Source: Sphingobium herbicidovorans (GTDB lineage Bacteria > Pseudomonadota > Alphaproteobacteria > Sphingomonadales > Sphingomonadaceae). Taken from it: DNA of 64,000 nucleotides. The stretch is from the NCBI RefSeq assembly GCF_002080435.1, contig NZ_CP020538.1:620001-684000 (forward strand), in the 5' to 3' direction. Under the pieces are notes generated by a model that had not been told where the DNA came from, did no database searches, and worked only from the letters and a program-made list of their open reading frames with translations. Shown piece after piece: positions 25,707 through 35,499 of the stretch. Numbering within the stretch: the first letter of the stretch is position 1; the number at the start of each line of letters is the position of its first letter. Made by a program: the position numbers and the translations under genes.

Positions 25707-26174
25707 ATGGCCGAACACCATCATCACCATCATGAGCCGACCGGGTCCAGCCTTGCCGACGCGGCGCGCATCACGCTTGAAGCGCAGAATGAGCAATGGA
25801 CGCCGATGCGGGCCGCAATTTTCGATGCGCTGGCGGCCGAAGAAAAGCCGACATCGGCCTATGATATCGCCGATCATGTCTCAAAGGCGCGGGGAAAGCG
25901 TGTCGCCCCTAACAGCGTTTACCGTATCCTCGACCTTTTCGTGACGAACAACATCGCGATGCGAGTGGAAAGCGCCAACGCGTATATCGCCAACGCCCAT
26001 CCCGGCTGCCACCATGACTGCATCTTCCTTGTTTGCCGCAATTGCAAGGAAGCCACGCATGTCGATAACGACGTGGTCACAGGCGATGTTCGCGCGGTAG
26101 CAGAGCATGAAGGATTCCGTGCAGAACGGCCCGTCATCGAAATTTTGGGAACCTGCGCCAAGTGCATGGCGTGA
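25707..26174 (+). CDS. zur: Fur-family regulator, Zur-type, with an N-terminal His6 run
   Basis: 155-aa metal-responsive repressor. The N-terminal winged helix (about 15-85) leads into a dimerisation domain with paired cysteine motifs CRNC (110/113) and CAKC (150/153), the structural zinc site of Zur/Fur proteins; further Cys101 and Cys105 with His102-His103 lie at the domain junction. The Zur assignment rather than Fur rests on the cysteine-rich HPGCHHDC segment and general resemblance. Residues 4-9 are six consecutive histidines, a natural metal-binding tract. ATG 25707 is preferred; an upstream in-frame codon at 25671 is TTG with no ribosome-binding site. Candidate targets (zinc uptake genes) are not in the window. 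Confidence 0.8.
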   Translation: MAEHHHHHHEPTGSSLADAARITLEAQNEQWTPMRAAIFDALAAEEKPTSAYDIADHVSKARGKRVAPNSVYRILDLFVTNNIAMRVESANAYIANAHPGCHHDCIFLVCRNCKEATHVDNDVVTGDVRAVAEHEGFRAERPVIEILGTCAKCMA

Positions 26175-26232
26175 AGGGAGCGTTGCGCTTTCACCCGGAA
26201 CGGCCTAGCGCGCTTGGGAGTCTATATCTTTC

Positions 26233-28158
26233 ATGAATGATCGCCCATCCACCCCGCTCCTCGACCAGGTTATCTGGCCGTCGGACCTGCGCGCGCTTAA
26301 GCCGGAGCAGCTGGACCAACTCGCTGACGAACTGCGGCAGGAAGTGATTTCCGCCGTTGGCGTGACCGGCGGCCATCTGGGATCAGGGCTGGGCGTCGTC
26401 GAACTTACTACGGCCATCCATTATGTGTTCGACACGCCTAACGACAAGCTGGTCTGGGACGTCGGTCATCAATGCTATCCGCACAAGATACTGACTGGTC
26501 GGCGCGATCGCATTCGCACGCTGCGGCAAGGCGGGGGCTTGTCGGGCTTCACCAAGCGGGCGGAAAGCGAATATGATCCGTTCGGCGCTGCGCACAGTTC
26601 GACGTCCATCAGCGCCGCGCTCGGCTTTGCGGTCGCCAGCAAGCTCGCGGGCAAGCCGGGCAAGGGCATAGCGGTCATAGGCGACGGGGCCATGTCGGCC
26701 GGCATGGCCTATGAAGCGATGAACAACGCGCGCGAGGCCGGGAACCGGTTGATCGTCATCCTCAACGACAACGACATGTCGATCGCGCCACCCGTAGGCG
26801 GCCTGTCCGCTTATCTCGCTCGCCTCGTATCGAGCCGCGAGTTCCTGGGCCTGCGCGATCTTGCCAAGCGCCTCGCGCGAAGGCTCCCTCGCCCGCTTCA
26901 CAACGCCGCCCGCAAGACCGATGAGTTCGCCCGTGGAATGGCGATGGGCGGCACGTTGTTTGAGGAACTGGGCTTCTATTATGTCGGCCCCGTCGATGGG
27001 CATAATCTGGATCAGTTGATCCCCGTCCTGGAAAATGTCCGCGATGCGGCCGAAGGGCCCTGCCTGATCCATGTCGTGACGCAGAAGGGTAAGGGTTACG
27101 CCCCTGCCGAAGCTGCCGCGGACAAATATCATGGCGTTCAGAAGTTCGACGTTATCACGGGAACCCAGGCGAAAGCGCCTCCCGGTCCGCCAAGCTACAC
27201 CACCGTCTTTGCCAACGCACTGATTGCCGAAGCGCGTCGCGACGACAGCATCTGCGCGATCACCGCAGCCATGCCTTCAGGCACCGGGCTCGACAAATTC
27301 GCGCAGGCCTTTCCCACTCGCGCCTTCGATGTGGGCATCGCCGAACAGCATGCCGTGACCTTCGCGGCAGGGCTTGCCGCGAAGGGCATGCGTCCCTTCT
27401 GCGCTATTTATTCAACCTTCCTGCAGCGCGCCTATGATCAGGTCGTGCATGATGTCGCGATTCAGAATTTGCCGGTGCGGTTCGCAATCGACCGCGCGGG
27501 TCTGGTGGGCGCTGACGGCTCGACCCATGCGGGCAGTTTCGACATCACCTATCTCGCCACCTTGCCCAACATGGTGGTGATGGCCGCGGCTGACGAAGCC
27601 GAACTGGTACACATGGTGCACACCTGCGCCATGCACGACGATGGCCCAATTGCTGTCCGTTATCCGCGTGGCAACGGCCTTGGCGTCCCGATGCCGGAAA
27701 TTCCTGAGCGGCTGGAAATTGGCAAGGGCCGCATCGTCCGTGAAGGGCGGCAGGTCGCCATTCTCTCGCTGGGAACCCGGCTCGAGGAAGCGCTGAAAGC
27801 CGCGGACGTGCTGGAGGCCAAGGGGTTATCGACCACCGTAGCAGATCTGCGTTTCGCAAAACCTCTGGATGAAGCGATGATCCGCCGCCTGCTGACGACC
27901 CACGAAGTTGCCGTCACAATCGAGGAAGGCGCCATTGGCGGCCTTGGCGCCCATGTGCTTACACTGGCGAGCGACCTGGGGCTGATCGACAATGGCCTCA
28001 AGCTGCGCACGATGCGGCTGCCGGACGTCTTCCAGGATCAGGACAAGCCGGAAGTGCAATATGCCAATGCGCGATTGGACGCCGCAGCGGTCGTGGATAC
28101 CGTGCTGACGGCTCTTCGTCACAATAGCCCCGGAATCGGCTCCGAAGCACGCGCCTGA
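26233..28158 (+). CDS. dxs: 1-deoxy-D-xylulose-5-phosphate synthase
   Basis: Thiamine-diphosphate enzyme that condenses pyruvate and glyceraldehyde 3-phosphate, the first step of the MEP isoprenoid pathway and a source for thiamine and pyridoxal. 641 aa, usual length. Seen: early [21 protein letters not shown], the TPP/Mg motif [16 protein letters not shown] (about 154-169) with NDNDMSI following, the transketolase central block [17 protein letters not shown] near 372, and the C-terminal domain with [11 protein letters not shown]. In sphingomonads the pathway also feeds carotenoid synthesis. It stands alone, downstream of zur by 58 nt. Confidence 0.97.
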   Translation: MNDRPSTPLLDQVIWPSDLRALKPEQLDQLADELRQEVISAVGVTGGHLGSGLGVVELTTAIHYVFDTPNDKLVWDVGHQCYPHKILTGRRDRIRTLRQGGGLSGFTKRAESEYDPFGAAHSSTSISAALGFAVASKLAGKPGKGIAVIGDGAMSAGMAYEAMNNAREAGNRLIVILNDNDMSIAPPVGGLSAYLARLVSSREFLGLRDLAKRLARRLPRPLHNAARKTDEFARGMAMGGTLFEELGFYYVGPVDGHNLDQLIPVLENVRDAAEGPCLIHVVTQKGKGYAPAEAAADKYHGVQKFDVITGTQAKAPPGPPSYTTVFANALIAEARRDDSICAITAAMPSGTGLDKFAQAFPTRAFDVGIAEQHAVTFAAGLAAKGMRPFCAIYSTFLQRAYDQVVHDVAIQNLPVRFAIDRAGLVGADGSTHAGSFDITYLATLPNMVVMAAADEAELVHMVHTCAMHDDGPIAVRYPRGNGLGVPMPEIPERLEIGKGRIVREGRQVAILSLGTRLEEALKAADVLEAKGLSTTVADLRFAKPLDEAMIRRLLTTHEVAVTIEEGAIGGLGAHVLTLASDLGLIDNGLKLRTMRLPDVFQDQDKPEVQYANARLDAAAVVDTVLTALRHNSPGIGSEARA

Positions 28159-28168
28159 CCCAAATCCA

Positions 28169-28194
28169 CGCGCCCGTCGAACAGATCGGGCGCG
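28169..28194 (+). terminator. GC-rich hairpin after dxs, possible transcript end
   Basis: Perfect 8-bp stem CGCGCCCG/CGGGCGCG around a 10-base loop, beginning 11 nt after the dxs stop. No U-run follows, so it is not a classical intrinsic terminator; it could stabilise the 3' end or mark a Rho-dependent stop. Confidence 0.35.
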
Positions 28195-28329
28195 CATCGA
28201 TCGATCAGGAGAGGTTCGGACGGCAGCGTCTCGTGACGATCACCAGCCTTCACGCTCGGCCAGCCATCAACCAAGCCTTGGACCGGTTCACGACCTTTGT
28301 CGAAAACCAGTCCTAAGCCGTCATATCGA

Positions 28330-28743
28330 TTAGGGCTGCGGGATTGCGGCGCGGGCGTCCTGACCGTCGCCTTCCGGAGCGGCGATGATTTCACGCGTGG
28401 CCGCGCCCTTGTCAACGACATCGGTGCCGGGGTCGCCCACCGACGAGCGAATACCCGCGGCGGCATTTTCACGGCCCGCAGCCGTCAAGGCCGAGCTTTC
28501 AGCCGCACTGCGCTGAGCGGGGCCGCCGAACATGGCGTCCATGGCGGCGCGGCCGGAATCGACGGTCGCGGCGGCGGGCGTGCCGGGCGCGGGCGGGACC
28601 AGCGCATAATCGGGCGGAATCACCAGAGGAGCCTGACGCGACACGGCGAACTCATCGGGCCGCGAACGGTTGAAGAGGCCGCCGCCACCGCCGCAAGCGG
28701 ACAGCAAGGAAATCAGGCCAGCGGCGAGGATCAGTTTACGCAT
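28330..28743 (-). CDS. DUF3035 lipoprotein (possible BamF-type subunit)
   Basis: 137-aa outer-membrane lipoprotein candidate. Seen: a signal peptide with lipobox LSAC followed by a glycine run (Cys17), then RPDEFAVSRQAPLVIPPDYAL, the hallmark of DUF3035, and a disordered Ala/Pro-rich C-terminus. To my knowledge this family is linked to the beta-barrel assembly machinery of alphaproteobacteria under the name BamF; I hold that link less firmly than the family call. The start at 28743 is set by the signal peptide; the open frame extends upstream into lspA without one. It overlaps the lspA stop. Confidence 0.75.
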   Translation of the reverse strand: MRKLILAAGLISLLSACGGGGGLFNRSRPDEFAVSRQAPLVIPPDYALVPPAPGTPAAATVDSGRAAMDAMFGGPAQRSAAESSALTAAGRENAAAGIRSSVGDPGTDVVDKGAATREIIAAPEGDGQDARAAIPQP

Positions 28744-29255
28744 CAGTTCAATGACTCCGTCTTTGCGCCCTTCTCGCGCAGCAGGAGCGCCCGCGCAAGA
28801 AGGATCAGCACGCCGAAGGTGATGGCCGCGTCGGCGAGGTTGAAAATCAGGAAGGGCCGCCATTCACCGAAATGCAGGTCGGCATAATCAATCACATAGC
28901 CCAGCCGGATACGGTCTACGATATTGCCGATGGCGCCGCCCAGCACTAGGCCAAGGGCCGCGACATCCTGCCGCGCCTTTTCGCGCCACATCCACACGCC
29001 CACGAAACCGGCGATCAGCATTGTCATGCCGACCAGTATCCAGCGCATCAGGTCCGTGTCAGCGTGGAAAAAACCCATCGAAACACCGCGATTTTCCAGC
29101 CAGCGCAGGCGGAAGATCGGCAGGATCTCGATCCCCTCGTCCATCCGGCTTTTGAGTGCGAGCGGATAGGTGACCGTATATTTGACCAACTGGTCGAGCG
29201 CCAATGTGACGATCGCCACGGTCAGCCCGAGCGGGCGGTGGTTGACGGCGGCCAT
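28743..29255 (-). CDS. lspA: Lipoprotein signal peptidase (signal peptidase II)
   Basis: Inner-membrane aspartyl protease that removes the signal peptide from prolipoproteins. 170 aa, four membrane helices. The two catalytic aspartates are seen in GGAIGNIVDRI and in FNLADAAI, together with the VIDYADLHF segment typical of LspA. N-terminal LTVAIVTLALDQLVKY carries the first conserved Asp-Gln. Downstream of ileS in the conserved ribF-ileS-lspA order, and coupled to a lipoprotein gene that would be one of its substrates. Confidence 0.96.
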   Translation of the reverse strand: MAAVNHRPLGLTVAIVTLALDQLVKYTVTYPLALKSRMDEGIEILPIFRLRWLENRGVSMGFFHADTDLMRWILVGMTMLIAGFVGVWMWREKARQDVAALGLVLGGAIGNIVDRIRLGYVIDYADLHFGEWRPFLIFNLADAAITFGVLILLARALLLREKGAKTESLN

Positions 29256-29375
29256 CAGCTACATGCGCCGCAGGATTTGAGTGACGATAGTGACACGAGG
29301 GAACCCCTGAGATGCGCCATTAAGCAGTGCGCCCGGCGTATAGCCCGGCGCGGCGACTGTAGGACAGAGTAAAGA

Positions 29376-32327
29376 TCATGCGCCAAGCACTTCGTCGCAA
29401 CGATTGCATAGCGCGCCGTCCTCCTTGACCTCTGGCAGCAGGCGCCAGCAGCGGCCGCATTTGTGCCAGTCGCTGGGCTTGACGACGATACCGTCGCCTA
29501 CCCCTGTTTCAATGCGCGCCACGATGGCGATTTCGGCGAAGTTCACACCGTCACTGGGAACCTGCTCACCCATCGTGACGTCGGCCTCCAGACTGGAGCG
29601 GATCACCTTTTCGCGGCGGAGCGGTTCGATGGCTTCGTTGACCTGATTGCGCTGGCTGCGCAGGCCGGTCCATTTGTCGTCCAGACCGCTGTCGAGCCAA
29701 TTCCCATCCACTTCCGGCCATTCGAGAAAATGGACGCTTTCCTCGAGGTTTGGATAGCGGCTTTGCCACACTTCCTCAGCGGTGAAGGGGATGATCGGCG
29801 CAGCGTAGCGGACGAGTGCATGGAACAGCGTGTCCAGCACGGTGCGATAGGCGCGGCGCTTAAGGTCCGACTTCGCATCGCAATAGAGACAGTCCTTGCG
29901 GATGTCGAAGAAGAAGGCCGACAGGTCGCTGTTGGCGAAGTCAAACAGGGCGCGGGTGTAGCGGCTGAATTCCAGCCAGTTTTCGCTGTCGGCGGCTTTG
30001 TCGACCACAGCTTTCAGGTCCGCGTCGAGCTTGGCCAGCAGATGAAGCATGTAGCGCTCCAGTTCCGGCATTTCGCTGAAAGGCAGCCTTTCATCTTCCG
30101 AAAAATCGGAAAGAGCGCCAAGCAAGTAACGGAATGTATTGCGAAGTTTTCGATAGGCGTCGGACGATCCGGCCAGCACTTCCTTACCAATGCGGACGTC
30201 GTCGAAATAGTCGGTGCTGGCGACCCATACGCGCAGGATGTCGGAGCCGCTTTCGGCAATGACCTTCAGCGGGTCGACCACATTGCCGAGGCTCTTCGAC
30301 ATTTTGCGCCCCTGCCCGTCCAGCGCAAAGCCGTGGGTTAGGACAGCGTCATAGGGTGCCCGGCCACGGGTGCCGCTTGCCTCCAGCAACGAGGACTGGA
30401 ACCAGCCGCGATGCTGGTCTGAGCCTTCCAGATAGAGGTCGGCCCGGACACCTTCGCCATAGCGACCCTCCACCACGAAGCTGTGGGTCGAACCACTGTC
30501 GAACCAGACGTCGAGAATGTCGTTCACCACCTCATAGTCATTGAGGTCATAATCGGGGCCTAGCAGCGCCTGATGATCCGCGCCGAACCATGCGTCCGCA
30601 CCCGCGCCCTTGAACGCTTCGATGATGCGGGCATTTACTGCCTTATCAACGAGATATTCGCCGGTCTTGCGATGAACATATAGGGCGATAGGCACACCCC
30701 ATGCCCGCTGGCGGGAGATCACCCAGTCAGGACGCCCCTCCACCATCGAACGGATGCGATTAATCGAGCGTTCCGGCACCCAGCGGGTATTCTCGATCGC
30801 GTCCAGCGCCGTGCCGCGCAGGGTCGCGCCATTGCCCTGACGCGCGAGGATTGCCTCTTCCTCGGCGCAACGCGGAATGACGCCGTCGCTGATCGCGCGG
30901 TCCATCGGGATGAACCATTGCGGGGTGCAGCGGAAGATGATCTTCGCCTTCGAGCGCCAGCTATGGGGATAGCTGTGCTTGAAGTCGTCGGACGCGGCGA
31001 GCAGGCCGCCCGCTTCTCGCAGGTGGGTGCAGATCGGGCCGTCCTTGCTGACGAATTTCGGGTTGATGACCGATCCCTGGCCACCGAGCCAGAGCCAGTC
31101 CTCACGATATTTGCCGTCATTCTCGACTGCGAATACGGGGTTGATGCCATGGGCTTTGCAGAGGGCGAAGTCGTCCTCGCCATGATCGGGCGCCATGTGA
31201 ACAAGGCCGGTGCCCGCGTCGGTGGTGACGAAATCGCCCATTAGGAACGGGCGCGGCCTAGCAAAGAAGCCGCCGAGGGCGTGCATCGGGTGGTGGGCGA
31301 CAGCTCCGGCGAGATCGGTGCCCCTGATGTTGGAGAGAACCTTGAGATGTGCGTTCAGCGACACTTCGGGCTGGGTACTCTTGTCTCGCAGGTCGTTGTT
31401 CAGGCGCGCTTTCAAATGAGGAATGAGTTCGTTCGCGACGACCAACCGTTTGAAGTTCAGAGCTTCCATCAAAGGATTACGCCGCTGCTCAAGCGATAAA
31501 TTGCCGTCCCCAGCATCAGAGACGCCGAGGCTGACCTCAATGATCGAGTAATCAATCTCCGGTCCATAAGCCAAAGCCTGGTTGACCGGGATCGTCCAGG
31601 GCGTCGTCGTCCAGATCACCGCATGCGCGCCGACCAGTTCCGGCGCGTTCGGCGCTTCGACAATCTCGAACGCCACATCGATCTGGGTCGAGACGATATC
31701 CTCATATTCGACCTCCGCCTCGGCCAGCGCGGTCTTTTCGACCGGGGACCACATGACGGGCTTGGCGCCGCGATAAAGCTGGCCGCTTTCCGCGAACTTC
31801 AGCAGTTCAGACACGATAGTAGCTTCGGCGTCGAACTTCATGGTCAGATAGGGATCGTCCCAATCGCCCATGACACCCAAACGCTTGAACTGCTCCTTCT
31901 GCACGCCGACCCATTTGTCCGCATAGGCGCGGCATTGGGCGCGGAACTCCTGCGCGGGAACCTCGTCCTTGTTCTGCTTCTTCTTGCGATATTCCTCCTC
32001 GATCTTCCATTCGATCGGAAGGCCGTGGCAGTCCCAGCCGGGGACATAGGGCGCGTCCCTGCCGAGCAGCGACTGGCTGCGGACGATGATGTCCTTCAGC
32101 ACCTTGTTCATCGCATGGCCCATATGGATGTCGCCATTGGCGTAGGGCGGGCCGTCATGCAGGATGAAGCGTTCGCGGCCCTTGCGCCGCTCTCGCAGCT
32201 TGCCATAGAGGTCCATTTCCTCCCAGCGCGCGAGGATAGCCGGTTCCTTCTGCGCAAGACCAGCCTTCATCGGGAAGTCGGTGACGGGCAGGAAAACGGT
32301 GGACTTATAGTCAGGCTGGTCGGTCAT
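29376..32327 (-). CDS. ileS: Isoleucyl-tRNA synthetase
   Basis: Class I aminoacyl-tRNA synthetase, 983 aa. The HIGH-type motif is HMGH (His68 to His71 in NGDIHMGHAMNK), the KMSKS loop is near residue 673 (KMSKSLGNV), and a large editing domain inserted between them includes TTPWTIPVNQAL. The C-terminal zinc-binding domain has two CxxC pairs, CGRC and CNRC. Length and layout match the bacterial type with C-terminal zinc finger. It lies between ribF (45 nt upstream) and lspA (120 nt downstream). Confidence 0.97.
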   Translation of the reverse strand: MTDQPDYKSTVFLPVTDFPMKAGLAQKEPAILARWEEMDLYGKLRERRKGRERFILHDGPPYANGDIHMGHAMNKVLKDIIVRSQSLLGRDAPYVPGWDCHGLPIEWKIEEEYRKKKQNKDEVPAQEFRAQCRAYADKWVGVQKEQFKRLGVMGDWDDPYLTMKFDAEATIVSELLKFAESGQLYRGAKPVMWSPVEKTALAEAEVEYEDIVSTQIDVAFEIVEAPNAPELVGAHAVIWTTTPWTIPVNQALAYGPEIDYSIIEVSLGVSDAGDGNLSLEQRRNPLMEALNFKRLVVANELIPHLKARLNNDLRDKSTQPEVSLNAHLKVLSNIRGTDLAGAVAHHPMHALGGFFARPRPFLMGDFVTTDAGTGLVHMAPDHGEDDFALCKAHGINPVFAVENDGKYREDWLWLGGQGSVINPKFVSKDGPICTHLREAGGLLAASDDFKHSYPHSWRSKAKIIFRCTPQWFIPMDRAISDGVIPRCAEEEAILARQGNGATLRGTALDAIENTRWVPERSINRIRSMVEGRPDWVISRQRAWGVPIALYVHRKTGEYLVDKAVNARIIEAFKGAGADAWFGADHQALLGPDYDLNDYEVVNDILDVWFDSGSTHSFVVEGRYGEGVRADLYLEGSDQHRGWFQSSLLEASGTRGRAPYDAVLTHGFALDGQGRKMSKSLGNVVDPLKVIAESGSDILRVWVASTDYFDDVRIGKEVLAGSSDAYRKLRNTFRYLLGALSDFSEDERLPFSEMPELERYMLHLLAKLDADLKAVVDKAADSENWLEFSRYTRALFDFANSDLSAFFFDIRKDCLYCDAKSDLKRRAYRTVLDTLFHALVRYAAPIIPFTAEEVWQSRYPNLEESVHFLEWPEVDGNWLDSGLDDKWTGLRSQRNQVNEAIEPLRREKVIRSSLEADVTMGEQVPSDGVNFAEIAIVARIETGVGDGIVVKPSDWHKCGRCWRLLPEVKEDGALCNRCDEVLGA

Positions 32328-32372
32328 GCAGGTCCGCGCGGTTAAGCTATATGCTGGAATATCCGCGCGGCA

Positions 32373-33314
32373 TTAGGCGAGGCGAGGCGTTCCCGCAAGG
32401 ATTTGCCGCGCGGCGTCGCAGTCCTTGGCAATCTGCGCGGTCAATGCCTCCAGCCCGTCATATTTCGCTTCGGGGCGCAGATATTCGATCAACTGCACCT
32501 CGATGCACTGATCGTAGAGGCTTTCGGCAAAGTCGAAGAAATGCGGCTCCAGCAATTCCTTGGGCGGGTTGAAGCTGGGACGCACGCCCAGATTGGCCGC
32601 ACCATCCAGCACGCGCCCGTCCGGCAAAATCCCGCGCACGGCATAAATGCCGTAAGCGGGGCGCAGATAATGGCCAAGGTCGATATTGGCGGTGGGGAAG
32701 CCGATCGTGCGGCCCAGCTTGTCGCCGTGCTGGACGACGCCCTGTATAGCGAAGGGGCGGGTCAGCAGGCGGGTCGCCTCGGCGCAGTCCCCAGCCCTCA
32801 AGGCAGCACGGATGCGGCTGGAAGAGACGACTTCATCGTTTTCGTCAGTGACGGGCGCGACCGCCTCAGCGCTCATGCCGCGGGCGGCGCCCAACTGGGC
32901 CAGCGTAGCCACCGTGCCGCTGCGCCCCTGCCCGAAGGTAAAATCCTGCCCCGTGACGACGCCCGCGACGCCCATCCCCTCCACCAGCAGTTCGACGAAT
33001 TGCGCGGGGTCCAATGCAGCGAGTTGGCGCGTGAAGGCGAATACCAACATTGCATCCGCCCCGGCGGCGGCGAACAATGCCTGCCGCTGATCCAGTGACG
33101 TCAGGCGAAACCAGGGCGTGTCGGGCCGGAAAAGGCGCATGGGGTGCGGATCGAATGTCGCGACGATGACGGGACGCCCCTCCGCGCGGGCGCGGGCGAC
33201 CGCCCGGCCCACGACCGCCTGATGACCGAGGTGAAACCCGTCAAAATTGCCCAGCGCCATGATGCTCCCGCGCAGATGGGCAGGGATCGGGACGCCGCTT
33301 TCAAGCCGCTCCAT
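32373..33314 (-). CDS. ribF: Bifunctional riboflavin kinase / FAD synthetase
   Basis: Makes FMN from riboflavin, then FAD. 313 aa from ATG 33314. The N-terminal nucleotidyltransferase domain has ALGNFDGFHLGHQAVV (about 19-34), TFDPHPMRLF and the SSSRIR motif near residue 165; the C-terminal kinase domain has GRTIGFPTANIDL and GVRPSF. The reading frame runs 48 codons further upstream, but that extension is low-complexity and lies toward folA; the family N-terminus fits 33314. Confidence 0.95.
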   Translation of the reverse strand: MERLESGVPIPAHLRGSIMALGNFDGFHLGHQAVVGRAVARARAEGRPVIVATFDPHPMRLFRPDTPWFRLTSLDQRQALFAAAGADAMLVFAFTRQLAALDPAQFVELLVEGMGVAGVVTGQDFTFGQGRSGTVATLAQLGAARGMSAEAVAPVTDENDEVVSSSRIRAALRAGDCAEATRLLTRPFAIQGVVQHGDKLGRTIGFPTANIDLGHYLRPAYGIYAVRGILPDGRVLDGAANLGVRPSFNPPKELLEPHFFDFAESLYDQCIEVQLIEYLRPEAKYDGLEALTAQIAKDCDAARQILAGTPRLA

Positions 33315-33357
33315 GGCGGTGGCTATAGAGTCGCGCCCCGCCGCTGGCAATGCGGCT

Positions 33358-33858
33358 TCATGACGCAATCCGGCGGCGGAAGGTGACGAAGCTGTAGGCG
33401 GGATAATCGCCCTGAGCGGGATGATCCCGCCGGGCGACCTCCTGCCATTCGGCAGCATCGGGATAGGGAATGGCCGCGTCGCCAGGCGCGTCCAGATGCA
33501 CCTCGGTCAGCTCAATACGGTCGGCTTGCGGCAGGAACAGGTGATGGATTTCCGCGCCGCCGATCACCATGACGACGGGGGCATCCGCGAGCCGGATGGC
33601 CGCGGCAACATCATGGGCGACCTCCGCGCCCTGCCCTGTCCATTGCGTGTCGCGGGTCAGGACGATGTGGCGGCGGCCGGGCAGCAGGCCGGGCAGGCTG
33701 TCAAAGGTCTTGCGTCCCATGATCATGGGGTGACCGAGCGTCAGGGCCTTGAAATGCTTGAGATCGCCGGGCAGGCGCCATGGCAGCCCCCCGTCCCTGC
33801 CGATCACGCCATTATCGGCGCGGGCTAGGACAAGGACGATCTCGGGCGTCACGCTCAC
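33358..33858 (-). CDS. folA: Dihydrofolate reductase
   Basis: Reduces dihydrofolate to tetrahydrofolate with NADPH, needed for thymidylate and purine synthesis. 166 aa. The classical blocks are present: VLVLARADNGVIGRDGGLPWRLPGDLKHFK (active-site Asp near residue 32), GHPMIMGRKTFDSLPG and LPGRRHIVLTR, and VMVIGGAEIHHLFLP. Its ATG overlaps the purK stop by 4 nt. This placement, purE-purK-folA, is unusual but the coupling is clear. Confidence 0.96.
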   Translation of the reverse strand: MSVTPEIVLVLARADNGVIGRDGGLPWRLPGDLKHFKALTLGHPMIMGRKTFDSLPGLLPGRRHIVLTRDTQWTGQGAEVAHDVAAAIRLADAPVVMVIGGAEIHHLFLPQADRIELTEVHLDAPGDAAIPYPDAAEWQEVARRDHPAQGDYPAYSFVTFRRRIAS

Positions 33859-34925
33859 AATGTCAGCCGGGTGACGTGGCCCATCTTGCGGCCGGGGCGC
33901 GCCTCATGCTTGCCATAGAGATGCAGGTGATTGACCGGGTCGGCCAGGATCGCCTGCCAGTCATTGGCCTCTTCGCCGATGAGGTTGCGCATCTGAACGC
34001 TCTTTGCGGCCAGCGCCGTGTCGCCGAGCGGCAGGCCGCAAATGGCGCGGACGTGATTTTCGAACTGGCTGGTGACAGCGCCCTCGATCGTCCAATGGCC
34101 GCTGTTATGAACGCGCGGGGCCATTTCGTTGAAAACGGGGCCATCGGCGCTTGCGAAAAATTCCAGCGTCAGCACGCCGACATAGTCGAGCGCCTGAGCC
34201 ACCTGCGCGGCAAGGGCGCGTGCCGCATCGACCTGCGCCTCAATCCGTTCGCCGCCGGGCGCTATGGAGGTGGAGAGAATGCCATCGACATGGACGTTGG
34301 CCGGCGAATCCCAGAAGCGGATGCCGCCATCGACGCTCCGCGCCAGGATGACGGAAAACTCCTCCTCAAAGGTGACGAAGCCCTCCAGGATTGCGCTCTG
34401 CCTGCCGATAGCATTCCATGCGCCGACGGCATCGCCCGGCTCGTTGAGGCGCGCCTGCCCCTTGCCGTCATAGCCCATGCGGTTGGTTTTCAGGATCGCG
34501 CGGCTACCGATCGTGGCGATCGCCTGCTCAAGGTCGTCGAGGCTCTCGACCGAGGCGAAGGGCGCGGTGAGCCCGCCCAGGTGACGGACGAAATTCTTCT
34601 CGGCCAGCCGGTCCTGCGCCACGCGCAAGGCGGCGGCTCCGGGCCGGACCAGTCCATGCGTGGACAAGACTTCGACAGCGCCCGGATCGATATTCTCGAA
34701 CTCGTATGTCACGACATCGACGCTGTCCGCGAACGCCGCGAGCGCAGAGGCGTCCTCATAGGCGGCGCAGGTCCAGCGGGGGGAAACATCGGCGGCGGGA
34801 CCGCTCGTTTCCGGCGCATAGATATGGGTGCGATAGCCCAGCTGCGCGGCGGCAATCGCGATCATCCGGCCGAGCTGGCCGCCGCCAAGAATGCCGATGG
34901 TGGAACCGGGCGTAATCGTCGTCAT
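33855..34925 (-). CDS. purK: N5-carboxyaminoimidazole ribonucleotide synthase
   Basis: ATP-grasp enzyme of purine synthesis that carboxylates aminoimidazole ribonucleotide, 356 aa. N-terminal IGILGGGQLGRMIAIAAAQLGY is the PurK nucleotide-fold signature; ILKTNRMGYDGKGQARL is the ATP-binding loop, EEFSVILAR and FNEMAPRVHNSGHWTIEGA are the conserved central and late blocks. It begins one base after the purE stop and overlaps folA. Confidence 0.96.
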   Translation of the reverse strand: MTTITPGSTIGILGGGQLGRMIAIAAAQLGYRTHIYAPETSGPAADVSPRWTCAAYEDASALAAFADSVDVVTYEFENIDPGAVEVLSTHGLVRPGAAALRVAQDRLAEKNFVRHLGGLTAPFASVESLDDLEQAIATIGSRAILKTNRMGYDGKGQARLNEPGDAVGAWNAIGRQSAILEGFVTFEEEFSVILARSVDGGIRFWDSPANVHVDGILSTSIAPGGERIEAQVDAARALAAQVAQALDYVGVLTLEFFASADGPVFNEMAPRVHNSGHWTIEGAVTSQFENHVRAICGLPLGDTALAAKSVQMRNLIGEEANDWQAILADPVNHLHLYGKHEARPGRKMGHVTRLTL

Positions 34926-34926
34926 C

Positions 34927-35418
34927 TTATTCCGGCGTCTCCGCTACATCGTCGGTCTGCTTTTCCCGCCACATGTCCAACCGCTCGGCCAGAGCATCGT
35001 CCGTGGTCGCCAGGATGGAGGCCGCGAGCAGGGCCGCGTTGATCGCGCCTGGCTTGCCGATGGCCAGCGTGCCGACGGGAACGCCACCCGGCATCTGAAC
35101 GATGGACAGCAGCGAATCCATGCCCTTCAATGACTTGGACTCCACCGGCACACCCAGCACCGGCAGGCGCGTCATGGATGCAGTCATGCCGGGCAAATGC
35201 GCCGCGCCCCCGGCTCCTGCGATGATGACCTTTAGCCCCCGCGACACAGCGCCGGTCGCATAGTCATAGAGGCGTTGCGGCGTACGATGGGCCGACACGA
35301 CCTTGCACTCATGGGGCACGCCAAGCGCGGCGAGCGTCTCGGACGCGTGGCGCATGGTTTCCCAATCGGATCGCGATCCCATGATGATGCCGACTGTCGC
35401 GGCGCTCTCTCCGGTCAT
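34927..35418 (-). CDS. purE: N5-carboxyaminoimidazole ribonucleotide mutase
   Basis: Moves the carboxyl group on the imidazole ring, the step after PurK. 163 aa from ATG 35418. [21 protein letters not shown] and the active-site [17 protein letters not shown] are diagnostic, followed by [19 protein letters not shown]. Short bacterial (class I) type, matching the presence of purK. The start at 35418 leaves four residues before the family core; an ATG 33 nt upstream is also in frame. Confidence 0.96.
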   Translation of the reverse strand: MTGESAATVGIIMGSRSDWETMRHASETLAALGVPHECKVVSAHRTPQRLYDYATGAVSRGLKVIIAGAGGAAHLPGMTASMTRLPVLGVPVESKSLKGMDSLLSIVQMPGGVPVGTLAIGKPGAINAALLAASILATTDDALAERLDMWREKQTDDVAETPE

Positions 35419-35444
35419 TCGCCTGACTTCCCCTGATGGCGCGG

Positions 35445-35481
35445 AAAGCAAAGCCCCTTAGCGGCAGGACCGGAAAGGGGC
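35445..35481 (-). terminator. Intrinsic terminator after gpmA
   Basis: On the reverse strand a 7-bp stem GCCCCTT/AAGGGGC (35481-35475 with 35459-35453) with a 15-base loop is followed by TTTGCTTT. It lies 19 nt beyond the gpmA stop and before purE, so it should separate gpmA from the pur operon. Confidence 0.6.
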
Positions 35482-35499
35482 AATGCGGATTTGGCGGGC

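Noticed and set aside
25716..25733. Six-histidine run looking like an engineered affinity tag
   Set aside because: It lies in a native gene with normal context and is followed by a natural Fur-family sequence, so it is treated as natural; no vector sequence is present.
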